DNA from: Eubacteriales bacterium
GTDB lineage: Bacteria > Bacillota > Clostridia > Lachnospirales > Lachnospiraceae
Direction: 5' to 3'
Assembly (NCBI GenBank): GCA_030524545.1
Contig: JAUNGM010000009.1
Location: forward strand, 62,001-126,000
DNA: 64,000 nucleotides
Shown here piece by piece: positions 9,365 to 17,969 of this stretch (the stretch's first letter is position 1; each line of letters starts with the position of its first letter). Under the pieces are notes generated by a model that was given only the letters and a program-made list of their open reading frames with translations, was not told the DNA's origin and searched no databases. A program made the position numbers and the translations under genes.

Positions 9365-9394
9365 CAGGAAACACTGCTGATAGGAGTGAGAACG

Positions 9395-10603
9395 ATGGAC
9401 AGAAAAATCATACATGTGGATATGGACGCCTTTTTTGCCGCTGTGGAGAGCAGGGATAACCCGGAGCTTGCAGGGAAGCCTCTGATCATCGGGGCTTTGC
9501 CGTCGGAGAGAGGCGTGGTGTCTACCTGCAGTTATGAGGCGAGGAAGTACGGCGTCCGCTCCGCGATGAATATCAAGGAAGCTTACCGGCGCTGCCCGCA
9601 CGGGATTTATATGCATCCGAACATGCAGAAATACAAGGCCGCATCCGGGGCCATCCATGAAATCTGGAGCACCTATACGGATGTGATCGAATATCTGTCC
9701 CTTGATGAAGGATATCTGGATGTTACCAGTACCGTGAACCTGTTTGGCGGAGCAAATGCGATTGCGTGGAAGATTAAAGAGCGGACGAAACAGGAGGTGG
9801 GCCTCACCTGTTCCGTAGGCATCGGATACAGCAAAGCCACTGCCAAATTTGCCAGCGAGGAGAAAAAACCGGACGGCTTTTTTGAAGTTCCGGACCAGGC
9901 ATTTTTCCAAAAGCTGGTCATGAACCGGAAGATTGAGGGGCTGTTGGGCGTCGGGACGAAATCCTCGGAGAAGCTTCACCAGATGAAGATTTTTACGGTA
10001 CGGGATATCCTGGAAAACCAGAAGCGGGTGATCGAGGTGTTCGGCAAGCGCGGGCGTCAGATCGTGGAGGTTGCCAATGGAATTGATGACAGGGAAGTAG
10101 TTCCTTATTATGAATCGGAGGCGAAATCCATCAGCAGGGAGCATACCTTCCAGCAGGATTCTACAGACCTGGAATACATAAAAAGCTATCTTCTCCTTTT
10201 TGCAAAAGAACTGAGCCTGAAGCTGCGGGCTGCTAATCTATACGGACAGACTGTGACGCTGAAGATTACGTATGCTACTATGAGAGGGATCACCCGTTCC
10301 GAGACAGTGGAGCCAACGAATCGGATGGAAGATATCTATCACGCAGCCGTGAAACAGCTTGACCGGGTGTCTATCCAGCCTATCCGCCTTGTTGGTGTGG
10401 GGGTTGGAAATTTTACCCAGACGAGAGAGGAACAGATATCCTTTTGGAATATGGACAGTATTGAGAAAAATGATAAAAAGGATGAGCTGAACAAAAAGCT
10501 CTTTAAGCTTCAGCAGAAATATGGCTCTGAAATTATTAAAACAGCCGCGGAACTGGAGGCAGAGAAAAAAATTCAGGAGACGATTCTCCGGTCGGATGCT
10601 TGA
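9395..10603 (+). CDS. dinB: DNA polymerase IV (Y family)
   Basis: A 402-residue Y-family translesion polymerase. Catalytic motifs are visible: [12 protein letters not shown] (first metal Asp), [12 protein letters not shown] in the fingers, and [12 protein letters not shown] with SLDE carrying the other acidic residues, followed by [15 protein letters not shown] and the little-finger domain (from about residue 240). ATG 9395 is chosen because AGGAG lies eight bases upstream; the GTG at 9386 is part of that box. It has no clear C-terminal clamp-binding QxxLF peptide, only [11 protein letters not shown]. No LexA-like box is visible upstream, so SOS control is not evident here. Confidence 0.95.
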   Translation: MDRKIIHVDMDAFFAAVESRDNPELAGKPLIIGALPSERGVVSTCSYEARKYGVRSAMNIKEAYRRCPHGIYMHPNMQKYKAASGAIHEIWSTYTDVIEYLSLDEGYLDVTSTVNLFGGANAIAWKIKERTKQEVGLTCSVGIGYSKATAKFASEEKKPDGFFEVPDQAFFQKLVMNRKIEGLLGVGTKSSEKLHQMKIFTVRDILENQKRVIEVFGKRGRQIVEVANGIDDREVVPYYESEAKSISREHTFQQDSTDLEYIKSYLLLFAKELSLKLRAANLYGQTVTLKITYATMRGITRSETVEPTNRMEDIYHAAVKQLDRVSIQPIRLVGVGVGNFTQTREEQISFWNMDSIEKNDKKDELNKKLFKLQQKYGSEIIKTAAELEAEKKIQETILRSDA

Positions 10604-10665
10604 TTCTTACTGGGGAAATTCCTGACTTTTTACGGAATGGATTTCTTAACACGAAGGAGGACAAA

Positions 10666-11226
10666 ATGGGACTTATTGAACTTTTTGTATTGGCGGTGGG
10701 ACTCTCTATGGATGCCTTTGCGGTGTCCGTCTGTAAGGGCCTGTCTCTTGGCAGGATCAACGGGAAACATATGTGCATTGCAGGGGCATGGTTCGGTGGT
10801 TTCCAGGCACTGATGCCGCTGCTTGGTTATCTGGGCGGACGGTATTTTGCAGATATGGTGGCAAAATATGCCCACTGGATTGCTTTTATACTGCTTCTTT
10901 GCATCGGAGGAAGCATGATCAAAGAATCGTTTGAAAAGGAAGCGGATGAATGCGACAGCTCCATGGCACCGAAAGAGATGTTCATCCTTGCTGTAGCTAC
11001 CAGTATTGATGCCCTGGCAGTAGGCGTGACCTTCGCCTTTCTGCGGGTTGCGATCGTTCCTGCTATCAGCTTTATCGGTGCAACCACCTTCGTCTGTTCT
11101 GCAGTCGGCGTTAAGATCGGCAGCATGTTTGGAATGAAATACAAGTCAAGGGCTGAGTTGTGCGGCGGAATCATCCTGATCCTCATTGGCCTGAAAATTC
11201 TCCTGGAGGGCGTGGGTATCCTTTAG
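10666..11226 (+). CDS. mntP: Manganese efflux pump MntP
   Basis: A 186-residue, six-helix membrane protein of the MntP (UPF0059/YebN) family, which exports Mn2+. It shows the internal duplication typical of the family: [16 protein letters not shown] near the N terminus and [17 protein letters not shown] in the second half, each with the DA motif that contributes metal-binding acidic residues. ATG 10666 is preceded by a perfect AAGGAGG. No room exists upstream for a yybP-ykoY manganese riboswitch (62 bases after dinB), so expression may depend on the dinB operon. A terminator follows. Confidence 0.92.
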   Translation: MGLIELFVLAVGLSMDAFAVSVCKGLSLGRINGKHMCIAGAWFGGFQALMPLLGYLGGRYFADMVAKYAHWIAFILLLCIGGSMIKESFEKEADECDSSMAPKEMFILAVATSIDALAVGVTFAFLRVAIVPAISFIGATTFVCSAVGVKIGSMFGMKYKSRAELCGGIILILIGLKILLEGVGIL

Positions 11227-11250
11227 CAGACGGAGAGCAGCTTTTTTCAG

Positions 11251-11303
11251 ATATCACACATAACGCGACATACAGATGTCATGTTATGTGTGATATATTT
11301 TTA
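11251..11303 (+). terminator. Intrinsic terminator after mntP
   Basis: A perfect 14-bp outer stem (11251-11264 with 11283-11296) with a shorter inner stem (GACAT/ATGTC) is followed by a T-rich stretch (ATTTTTA). It ends the HAD-dinB-mntP transcript. Confidence 0.8.
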
Positions 11304-11375
11304 TATATACAAAGCCCCTAAATCAGGGGGATCGAAAAAATAAAAGACGAACAAAAGAATTGGGAGGTTTGCTAT

Positions 11376-12002
11376 ATGAAATATCTTTGGTTAGACGAAT
11401 ATTTACTAAGCAAAAGAGGCGTGACAAAGGATCTTCAGCCGAGCTGGAACTGGATCCGTTATCATGTGGGAGGGAAAATGTTTGCGGCTGTCTGTCTTGA
11501 TGATGCGGACAGGCCATATTACATAAATCTGAAGCTGGAGCCTTTGGAGGGTGAGTTTTTCCGGTCACAGTACAAGGACATCATCCCCGGATATTATTCA
11601 AACAAGATCCATTGGAATTCAATCAATCCGGACGGAGAAGTTCCGGATGAACTTTTGAAGGACATGTTGGATAAATCCTATCAGCTTGTTCTGAAGGGTT
11701 TTAGCAAAAAGCAGCAGAGAGAAATCCTGGGACTGAGCTGCTGCGGTACGGAATGTACAAAATGCGGCTGCTACGGAACCTTATGCCAGGGCTGCAACGA
11801 ATGTCAGGGAAAGGTTTTTCATGCACCGGAAGGAAAAGCCTGTCCGATTTATACCTGCTCCGTTCAAAAAAAGCGGCTGGCCACCTGCGGCGGCTGTGAT
11901 CAGATTCCGTGTTCGATCTGGAAAGAGACGAGAGATCCGCAGTTTTCTGATGAGGAATTTGAGAAATCTATAACGGATCGAGTAAAAAATCTGAAGGGCT
12001 GA
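11376..12002 (+). CDS. YjbR-like / DUF3795 cysteine-rich fusion protein
   Basis: A 208-residue two-part protein. Residues 1-115 look like an MmcQ/YjbR domain (IIPGYYSNKIHWNSINPDGEVP is the recognisable end). Residues 125-190 are a Cys-rich module: CCGTECTKCGCYG, CQGCNECQG, CPIYTCSVQKK, and CGGCDQIPCSIW, matching DUF3795, a presumed metal-binding domain. About a dozen cysteines suggest zinc or Fe-S. Function is unknown; the fusion suggests that YjbR-type domains work with a metal-binding partner. Ribosome-binding site GGGAGG precedes ATG 11376. It stands alone between two terminated units. Confidence 0.75.
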   Translation: MKYLWLDEYLLSKRGVTKDLQPSWNWIRYHVGGKMFAAVCLDDADRPYYINLKLEPLEGEFFRSQYKDIIPGYYSNKIHWNSINPDGEVPDELLKDMLDKSYQLVLKGFSKKQQREILGLSCCGTECTKCGCYGTLCQGCNECQGKVFHAPEGKACPIYTCSVQKKRLATCGGCDQIPCSIWKETRDPQFSDEEFEKSITDRVKNLKG

Positions 12003-12042
12003 TTTTATTGCGAGAGGAAGGCGCAGGGAAAAAGAGGAGCGG

Positions 12043-13083
12043 TCATTTTGCCGTATTGCTGTTTCTGTATGCGGTAGGTGTCATTTGATAGTGCTTATAA
12101 AAGATTTTACGGAAATTATTAAAAGATTGAAAACCAAGCTGTTCGCATATTTTGGAAATCGGAAGGCTGCTGTGAAGGAGAAGATCAGCAGCCTTTGTCA
12201 TTTTCTGCTTCTGGATATTCTCCTTAAAAGTCATCCCTGTGGCTTTTAATATGATTCGCTGAAGATGGCGTTCGCTGTAATTAAAAAAGGCAGAAAGTTC
12301 TTTCAGGGTGATCGTAGTGTAATGGGCCTGCATATAACGCAGGATATACATAAGGTTTTCTTCTGCTGTATTTAAGCGGATATTTGGGACTTCAATATCC
12401 TGTTCATGTTTGCGGAACAAAGCAATAAAAAATTCGGAAAGAATTGCATTAAGCATCTGTTTTTTGTATCTGTTTTTACTATTGTATTCTGTGTAGGCAC
12501 GATTCACATAATGGTGAAGCTGTGTATCATTCCCGGTGTGAAACAGCAGGTAAGGGATTTCCACCGTCTGATAAAAAGTCCTTTTGAAAAAATCCGAAAG
12601 GATATCATCACCTTCCAAAAGCCCAAGAAAGGAGCGCTCAAAGGTACTCTTACGTATGAGAATATTTAATAAGATATCTTCATCTGAAAAAGCGCTTATG
12701 GCGTGGACAACACCGGGAGCGATGATACAGATATCGCCGGCTTTCATGGAAATTGTCTGGTTGAACATGGTATTTGTACACTGGCCATTCAATACGTAAA
12801 GCAGTTCAAAGAAGTCATGTTCATGCCAGAAAGCAGGTGTGTAGCGCATATGCTTGACAAAAGCGGCATCCATATCATCGCTGATAAAGGTATGCTCCCC
12901 GATTTTGGGCTTCAGAGTTTCGGAGACGAAAGGCTGGCTGTTGGCGTAGGATGCCTCCAGAATATCCTGGACCTGTTCCTGCATACAGGGGAGATGGAAA
13001 TGTCGGGAAGGATACTTTTTATAATAGGATTTTAACTGCTGCTCAATAGGATTCAGTTCTTTGTCTTCCACTATATATGTCAT
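12043..13083 (-). CDS. AraC-family regulator with cupin sensor domain
   Basis: A 346-residue regulator: an N-terminal cupin (about residues 75-165; FWHEHDFFELLYVLNG, then KAGDICIIAPGVVHAIS) and a C-terminal double helix-turn-helix of the AraC type (about 245-342; LKELSAFFNYSERHLQRI and ISKICEQLGFQSFNNFRKIFYK). Such proteins sense a sugar and switch on a neighbouring uptake and degradation operon. It is divergent from the GPH symporter, rhamnosidase and rhamnulose-phosphate aldolase genes, so rhamnose or a rhamnoside is the likely inducer. AGGAG precedes its ATG on the minus strand. Confidence 0.92.
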   Translation of the reverse strand: MTYIVEDKELNPIEQQLKSYYKKYPSRHFHLPCMQEQVQDILEASYANSQPFVSETLKPKIGEHTFISDDMDAAFVKHMRYTPAFWHEHDFFELLYVLNGQCTNTMFNQTISMKAGDICIIAPGVVHAISAFSDEDILLNILIRKSTFERSFLGLLEGDDILSDFFKRTFYQTVEIPYLLFHTGNDTQLHHYVNRAYTEYNSKNRYKKQMLNAILSEFFIALFRKHEQDIEVPNIRLNTAEENLMYILRYMQAHYTTITLKELSAFFNYSERHLQRIILKATGMTFKENIQKQKMTKAADLLLHSSLPISKICEQLGFQSFNNFRKIFYKHYQMTPTAYRNSNTAK

Positions 13084-13256
13084 AGATTGCTCCTGCTTTC
13101 ATGTTTTATATTCTGATTATAGCATGTTTATGTCGTAAAAGATACCTTTTCATGTCTCTTTTTCCTCTTTTTAAAGAATTTGATTCGTGATACTCTATCC
13201 TTACAAACACGGCCGTGATAGTAAACGAAATATTTTTTTAGAGAGAGGATAAACGA

Positions 13257-14639
13257 ATGAGTACAGGAAGAAAACTAAAATTCACAGAAAAACTTTCCTA
13301 TGGCCTGGCAGATTTCCCGGAAGCTGCAAATTCGATTCTGGCGGCATTTTTGACAATGTTTTATACGGATAATATCGGTCTGGCTGCGGGGGCAGTGGGA
13401 ACCATGTTCTTTATTTCAAAGCTCTTTGACGGCATATCGGATATTCTTGCAGGAACGCTGATCGACAAAACCAAGACGAAATGGGGGAAAGCCCGTCCGT
13501 GGCTTTTATGGCTTGCAGTACCTACAGGCTTGGCGCTTGCTCTGATCTTTTTTATACCGCAGGATGGTTCCAAAACCATGCAGATGGTTTATGCGTTTGT
13601 TACCTATAACCTATTTACTGCGGTGATGTTTACCATTACAGGTATTGCAAGAAGTGCACTGCTTGCTTTAATGACCCAGGATATGCAGGAGCGCGGCTCC
13701 ATGGCTTCTTTTGGAATGTTCTTCGGCCTTGGCGGAACCATCCTTGGCTGCTCTGTTACGTTCCCGCTGGTATTTAAACTTGGCGGTGACGTAATGGCAT
13801 GGAGGATTCTGTTTATCATTTATGGTGTGATCGTTATGGCAGGACTTTTTGCAGGATTTTTTCTGTCAAAAGAATACGTAACATCTGTGGAATCTGTAAC
13901 ACAGACGGAAGAAAGCAAAACATCCTTCCGGGAAGGCGTGAAATTATTTTTTACCAATAAGTATTTGATTCTTGCACTGATCATGACGGTGCTTGTAAAC
14001 TTCGTTACACAGGTGAATTCTTCTTCACAAACATATTTTTATACATATACCATGGGAGACCCCATGCTTACAACAACGCTGAATCTTGTCAGTGTTGTGC
14101 CGATTCTGGCAGGTATTGTGGTTCTTGTAGGTCCTTGTCTTGCGAAATTTGGTAAACGAAATTGCATGTACATTGGAATCTGGGGCCAGTTAGTCGGAAG
14201 TGTGATCCGCGGGATTGCAGGTATGACTCAGAGTGTGCCGCTTCTGATCGTCGGCACGATTGTCAGCGGAGCAGTTACCGGACTGCTTGCAGTGCCGGTA
14301 AGCACCTTGTTCGCAGATGGAATTGACTATGGAGAATATAAGACGAATAAACGAATTGAGGGTATGGGATCTGCCATCACAAGTTTTTCTCAGAAGATCA
14401 GCTCTGGTCTTGCTTTAGCAAGTGTAGGATGGATCCTTTCCATGACCGGATATGTACAGAACGCAGTACAGTCAGCAGCTACCAATATGGGAATTATTAC
14501 ATTATATTCCTGGCTCCCGGCAATCCTTTTGCTGGTCATTTTCTTCATCCTCAAATTCTGCTATCACTATGATAAAGAAGCGGCAACTGTCATTGCAGAG
14601 CTGGAAAGCCGTAAAGCAAAGAATAGGAAGAATAAATAA
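13257..14639 (+). CDS. GPH-family sugar:cation symporter
   Basis: A 460-residue, twelve-helix transporter of the glycoside-pentoside-hexuronide:cation symporter (MelB/XynP-like) branch of the MFS. The N terminus KLSYGLADFPEAANSILAAF and the conserved cytoplasmic DKTKTKWGKARPWLL loop between helices 2 and 3 identify the family, as does the DGIDYGEYKTNKRIEGM segment late in the protein. It should import a glycoside with H+ or Na+. Together with the intracellular GH78 enzyme 36 bases downstream, the substrate is probably a rhamnose-containing oligosaccharide or glycoside. AGAGAGGAT precedes ATG 13257. Confidence 0.93.
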   Translation: MSTGRKLKFTEKLSYGLADFPEAANSILAAFLTMFYTDNIGLAAGAVGTMFFISKLFDGISDILAGTLIDKTKTKWGKARPWLLWLAVPTGLALALIFFIPQDGSKTMQMVYAFVTYNLFTAVMFTITGIARSALLALMTQDMQERGSMASFGMFFGLGGTILGCSVTFPLVFKLGGDVMAWRILFIIYGVIVMAGLFAGFFLSKEYVTSVESVTQTEESKTSFREGVKLFFTNKYLILALIMTVLVNFVTQVNSSSQTYFYTYTMGDPMLTTTLNLVSVVPILAGIVVLVGPCLAKFGKRNCMYIGIWGQLVGSVIRGIAGMTQSVPLLIVGTIVSGAVTGLLAVPVSTLFADGIDYGEYKTNKRIEGMGSAITSFSQKISSGLALASVGWILSMTGYVQNAVQSAATNMGIITLYSWLPAILLLVIFFILKFCYHYDKEAATVIAELESRKAKNRKNK

Positions 14640-14675
14640 CAAAATAAGTATCAGGCTGGAGGAAATCAAGGAATT

Positions 14676-16934
14676 ATGCATGGAAATTGGATTACGAATC
14701 AGACAGCAGCCCCGTTTTACGCACGAAAAGAATTTGAGATTGATAAAAAGGTGAAAAGTGCGAGAGCAAAAGTTTGCGGACTTGGTCAGTTTATTTTCTA
14801 CGTGAATGGGAGAAAAGTTTCGGACCATGAGCTTGATCCGGGATGGACAAATTATCATAAACTCATCGAATACGTGACCTTTGATGTCACGGATTACCTG
14901 TGCCAGGGCAGAAATGCCCTGGGTGCAGAGGTGGGGAACGGATGGTTTATTAAGAGGGATGAGCATTATACCTTCACATTTCCGGCCTTTATGCCGCCGA
15001 ACCCTAATCCGTATAAACCTTTTGGGAAGGCGCTTGTGTTGGCTTTGGAATTGCTTGTGGAATATGAAGACGGTACGAAAATGGAGCTTTCTTCTGATGA
15101 CACGTTTAAAGTAAAGAAACATCCCACCATCATGAGTAATATATATGGCTCCGAGACAGTGGATGCAGCTTTGACACAACATGGATGGAGTACGTGCGGA
15201 TTTGATGATTCTGCATGGGAGCAGGCAGCAGTGGTTCCAAAGGAGGAAGCCCCGAAAGGAAAATTGATTGAACAGTTTCAGCCTGCCATCAGGGTGATAA
15301 AAACATATGAAGCAAATTTCCTTCATATGTTTGGCGAACGTGAGATTTACGACTTTACGCAGAATATGTCCGGCATTTTACAAATGCAGGTGAAGGGAAA
15401 AAAGGGTGATGTGGTCAAAATTTATCCGGCGGAAAAGCTTACAAAGGATGGTGATGCTGACCAGGTTGCAAAAGGCTGGGTGACAGTAGATACCTGTATT
15501 ACTTATATCATTGGCGAAGATGACTGCTGGGAAACATTCCGCATGAAATTCACATACTTTGCAGGACGTTATATAGCAGTGGAAAAGAGCCGCACGGATA
15601 TAGAGATCCGGAATCTGCAGGCGGAAGCCATTACCAGTGCCTGGAAAAAGGATGGAACCTTTTCCTGTGATGACAAGCGATATGAACAGATCTATGACAT
15701 TGTAGAGAAGGCAGTAGAAGCCAATATGATGAGTGTCCATACGGATTGTCCGACGATAGAGCGCTTTGCATGGCAGGAGCCGAATCATCTGATGGCACCT
15801 GCAATTATGTATATGAAGGACGGACGTAAGCTCTGGGAAAAATTCCTTTTGGATATGCGTACGGAACAGCATACGGAGGAAGACTATTTCTATGATTACG
15901 AGGGAAAGAAGTTTTATCCGGGGGATGGACTGATGCCGTCGCAGTGCCCGTGTTACATTCCAAATGTACTTCCTGTTCCGGGCATGGGCAGCTTCTATGA
16001 CATTATTCCATGGGGCAGTACCTGTATCCTGGGAACCAGATGGCATTACATGTTCTATGGCGATCAGAGAATTATTGAAGAAAACTATGAGGCCGGAAAA
16101 CGATATCTGGCTTATTTGAAGGGAAGAATCAACAAGGACGGTTTTATTAATCATGGGTTGGGTGACTGGGGAAATCCCGATCAGGAACTGGCAAGAGAGA
16201 ATATAGAAACTGCATTTTTATACGCAGATGCAAAGACGATGGCATGGTTTGCGGAAATTCTCGAAAAGGATAGCGACGCAGAGGAATTCAGGAATTTTTC
16301 GGAACAGGTTTTGAAAAACTATAATGAGAAACTGCTGGTTCAGGACAAAAAAGGCAGATGGTGTTACCGGAATTATGAACACAGGGATATGCTGGTGCTT
16401 ACCCAGGCATGTGAGGCACTTCCTCTTTACTGGGGGATGGTTCCGGAAGAAAAACAGGGGGATGTGGCAGAAGTATTCCGGGAGACTCTGCTGGAAAAAC
16501 AGGCATTTTCCGCAGGAGAAATCGGACTTCCCTATATTATTCAGACTGCACGGAAATATGGTATGAATGACCTGATTTCCCGCTTTATTACAAAGGAGTG
16601 TCACCCGTCTTATTATGCATTTGTAAAAGAAGGGCTGACGACTCTCGGAGAATACTGGGAAGAAAATCCGCGCAGCCACTGCCATGATATGATGGGACAT
16701 ATTGTAGAATGGTATTATAACGGAATTGCCGGTATTTTGCCGTTGGAGCCGGGATTCAGGAAAATTTTGGTTAAACCGTATCTGCCGGAGAGTATCAATC
16801 AAATGACCTGTAGATACGAATCAGTAAATGGGCCAATCTGTGTTTCTATGGAGCGGCAAAATGGGAAGATTCATTTAGATGTGAAGGCTCCGGACAACAT
16901 TTGTGTTGAGATTGATAAGACGAACCTGCGGTGA
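14676..16934 (+). CDS. GH78 alpha-L-rhamnosidase-like enzyme
   Basis: A 752-residue protein with no signal peptide, so it should act in the cytoplasm on imported rhamnosides. The N terminus is a beta-sandwich ligand domain (FIFYVNGRKVSDHELDPGWT, typical of GH78 N-terminal modules), followed by the (alpha/alpha)6 catalytic barrel. The GH78 acid motif reads DCPTIERFAWQEPNH (D357, E362); the Asp usually found near the end of this motif is replaced by Pro. The base motif reads LTTLGEYWEE (E659). It is shorter than most GH78 enzymes. Position between a sugar symporter and rhaD supports release of L-rhamnose. Confidence 0.85.
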   Translation: MHGNWITNQTAAPFYARKEFEIDKKVKSARAKVCGLGQFIFYVNGRKVSDHELDPGWTNYHKLIEYVTFDVTDYLCQGRNALGAEVGNGWFIKRDEHYTFTFPAFMPPNPNPYKPFGKALVLALELLVEYEDGTKMELSSDDTFKVKKHPTIMSNIYGSETVDAALTQHGWSTCGFDDSAWEQAAVVPKEEAPKGKLIEQFQPAIRVIKTYEANFLHMFGEREIYDFTQNMSGILQMQVKGKKGDVVKIYPAEKLTKDGDADQVAKGWVTVDTCITYIIGEDDCWETFRMKFTYFAGRYIAVEKSRTDIEIRNLQAEAITSAWKKDGTFSCDDKRYEQIYDIVEKAVEANMMSVHTDCPTIERFAWQEPNHLMAPAIMYMKDGRKLWEKFLLDMRTEQHTEEDYFYDYEGKKFYPGDGLMPSQCPCYIPNVLPVPGMGSFYDIIPWGSTCILGTRWHYMFYGDQRIIEENYEAGKRYLAYLKGRINKDGFINHGLGDWGNPDQELARENIETAFLYADAKTMAWFAEILEKDSDAEEFRNFSEQVLKNYNEKLLVQDKKGRWCYRNYEHRDMLVLTQACEALPLYWGMVPEEKQGDVAEVFRETLLEKQAFSAGEIGLPYIIQTARKYGMNDLISRFITKECHPSYYAFVKEGLTTLGEYWEENPRSHCHDMMGHIVEWYYNGIAGILPLEPGFRKILVKPYLPESINQMTCRYESVNGPICVSMERQNGKIHLDVKAPDNICVEIDKTNLR

Positions 16935-16974
16935 TAAATTTTGGGAATTATGTGGAAAGAAGGAGACAAAGAAA

Positions 16975-17802
16975 ATGAAGATTTTGGATACGAAATTTGT
17001 GCGTGGATTTGTAAAAATGGCAGATGACGGGTTTCACCAGGGATGGCATGAACGAAACGGCGGAAACTTATCTTATCGTCTGAAAAAAGAAGAAGTAGAA
17101 GAAATCCGTCCCCGGTTAAACGACCATGGGGAATGGAACCCTATTGGAACGTCAGTGCCGGGTCTGGCCGGAGAATTTTTCCTGGTGACTGGAAGCGGCA
17201 AATATTTTCGAAATATTATTGTGGATCCGGAAGCATGCATTGCGATTATCGAACTGGATGAAAAGGGAGAAAGATATCGTATTCGATGGGGCCTTGTAGA
17301 AGGCGGTAATCCTACAAGTGAGCTTCCGGCACACCTGATGAACCATGAAGTAAAAAAGCGTGTGACAGATGGAAAGCACAGGGTAATCTACCATGCCCAT
17401 ACTACAAACATTATTGCCCTGACATTTATCCTCCCGTTGGATGATGTTGTGTTCACCCGTGAATTGTGGGAATCTGCAACAGAATGCCCTGTAGTATTTC
17501 CGGATGGAGTAGGTGTTGTACCATGGATGGTTCCTGGCGGCAGGGAAATTGCCGTTGCAACCAGTAAATTGATGGAGTCCTATGATGTGGCAATCTGGGC
17601 ACATCACGGCATGTTCTGTTCCGGGGAAGGTTTTGATCTTACCTTTGGATTGATGCATACGGTTGAGAAGTCTGCGGAAATTTTGCTCAAAGTTTATGCC
17701 TGCCGGCCGGACAAGCTTCAGACCATTACAGCAGACAATTTACGGGATGTTGCAAAGGGATTCCATGTGACATTACCCGAGAAGTTCCTATTTGAAAAAT
17801 AA
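16975..17802 (+). CDS. rhaD: Rhamnulose-1-phosphate aldolase
   Basis: A 275-residue class II aldolase that cleaves L-rhamnulose 1-phosphate to dihydroxyacetone phosphate and L-lactaldehyde. The length matches E. coli RhaD (274). The catalytic Glu is in NPTSELP (E116) and the zinc histidines are H140, H142 (HAHTTN) and H211 (AHHGMFCSG), each one residue off the E. coli numbering. ATG 16975 follows AAGGAG. No rhaA isomerase or rhaB kinase is present in the window, so the upstream steps must be encoded elsewhere. Confidence 0.95.
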   Translation: MKILDTKFVRGFVKMADDGFHQGWHERNGGNLSYRLKKEEVEEIRPRLNDHGEWNPIGTSVPGLAGEFFLVTGSGKYFRNIIVDPEACIAIIELDEKGERYRIRWGLVEGGNPTSELPAHLMNHEVKKRVTDGKHRVIYHAHTTNIIALTFILPLDDVVFTRELWESATECPVVFPDGVGVVPWMVPGGREIAVATSKLMESYDVAIWAHHGMFCSGEGFDLTFGLMHTVEKSAEILLKVYACRPDKLQTITADNLRDVAKGFHVTLPEKFLFEK

Positions 17803-17803
17803 G

Positions 17804-17856
17804 AGAAAACAGCGCGTTTTTATCCCATAAAAAGTGATAAAAGCGTGCTGTTTTCT
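17804..17856 (+). terminator. Intrinsic terminator after rhaD
   Basis: A long stem of about 21 bp (17804-17824 with 17836-17856) with two imperfect pairs; the descending arm ends in CTGTTTTCT, supplying the U-rich tail. It closes the rhamnoside operon. Confidence 0.75.
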
Positions 17857-17969
17857 ATATAGTGCGGTTATGCTTTGGCAAATTGATTTGTAGTAAAAAA
17901 GGCCATATTGTGTTAAAATAGATTATCTGAAATTTTAGAAGTTTACCTGATGTAGGAGAAAATAAAGAG

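Noticed and set aside
8621-10144. Long open frame on the minus strand opposite the HAD and dinB genes
   Set aside because: It is a shadow of two well-supported genes on the plus strand; its product is low-complexity His/Phe/Arg-rich and lacks family motifs.
10604-10665. Manganese riboswitch (yybP-ykoY) before mntP
   Set aside because: The gap is only 62 bases and shows no paired structure of the right kind.
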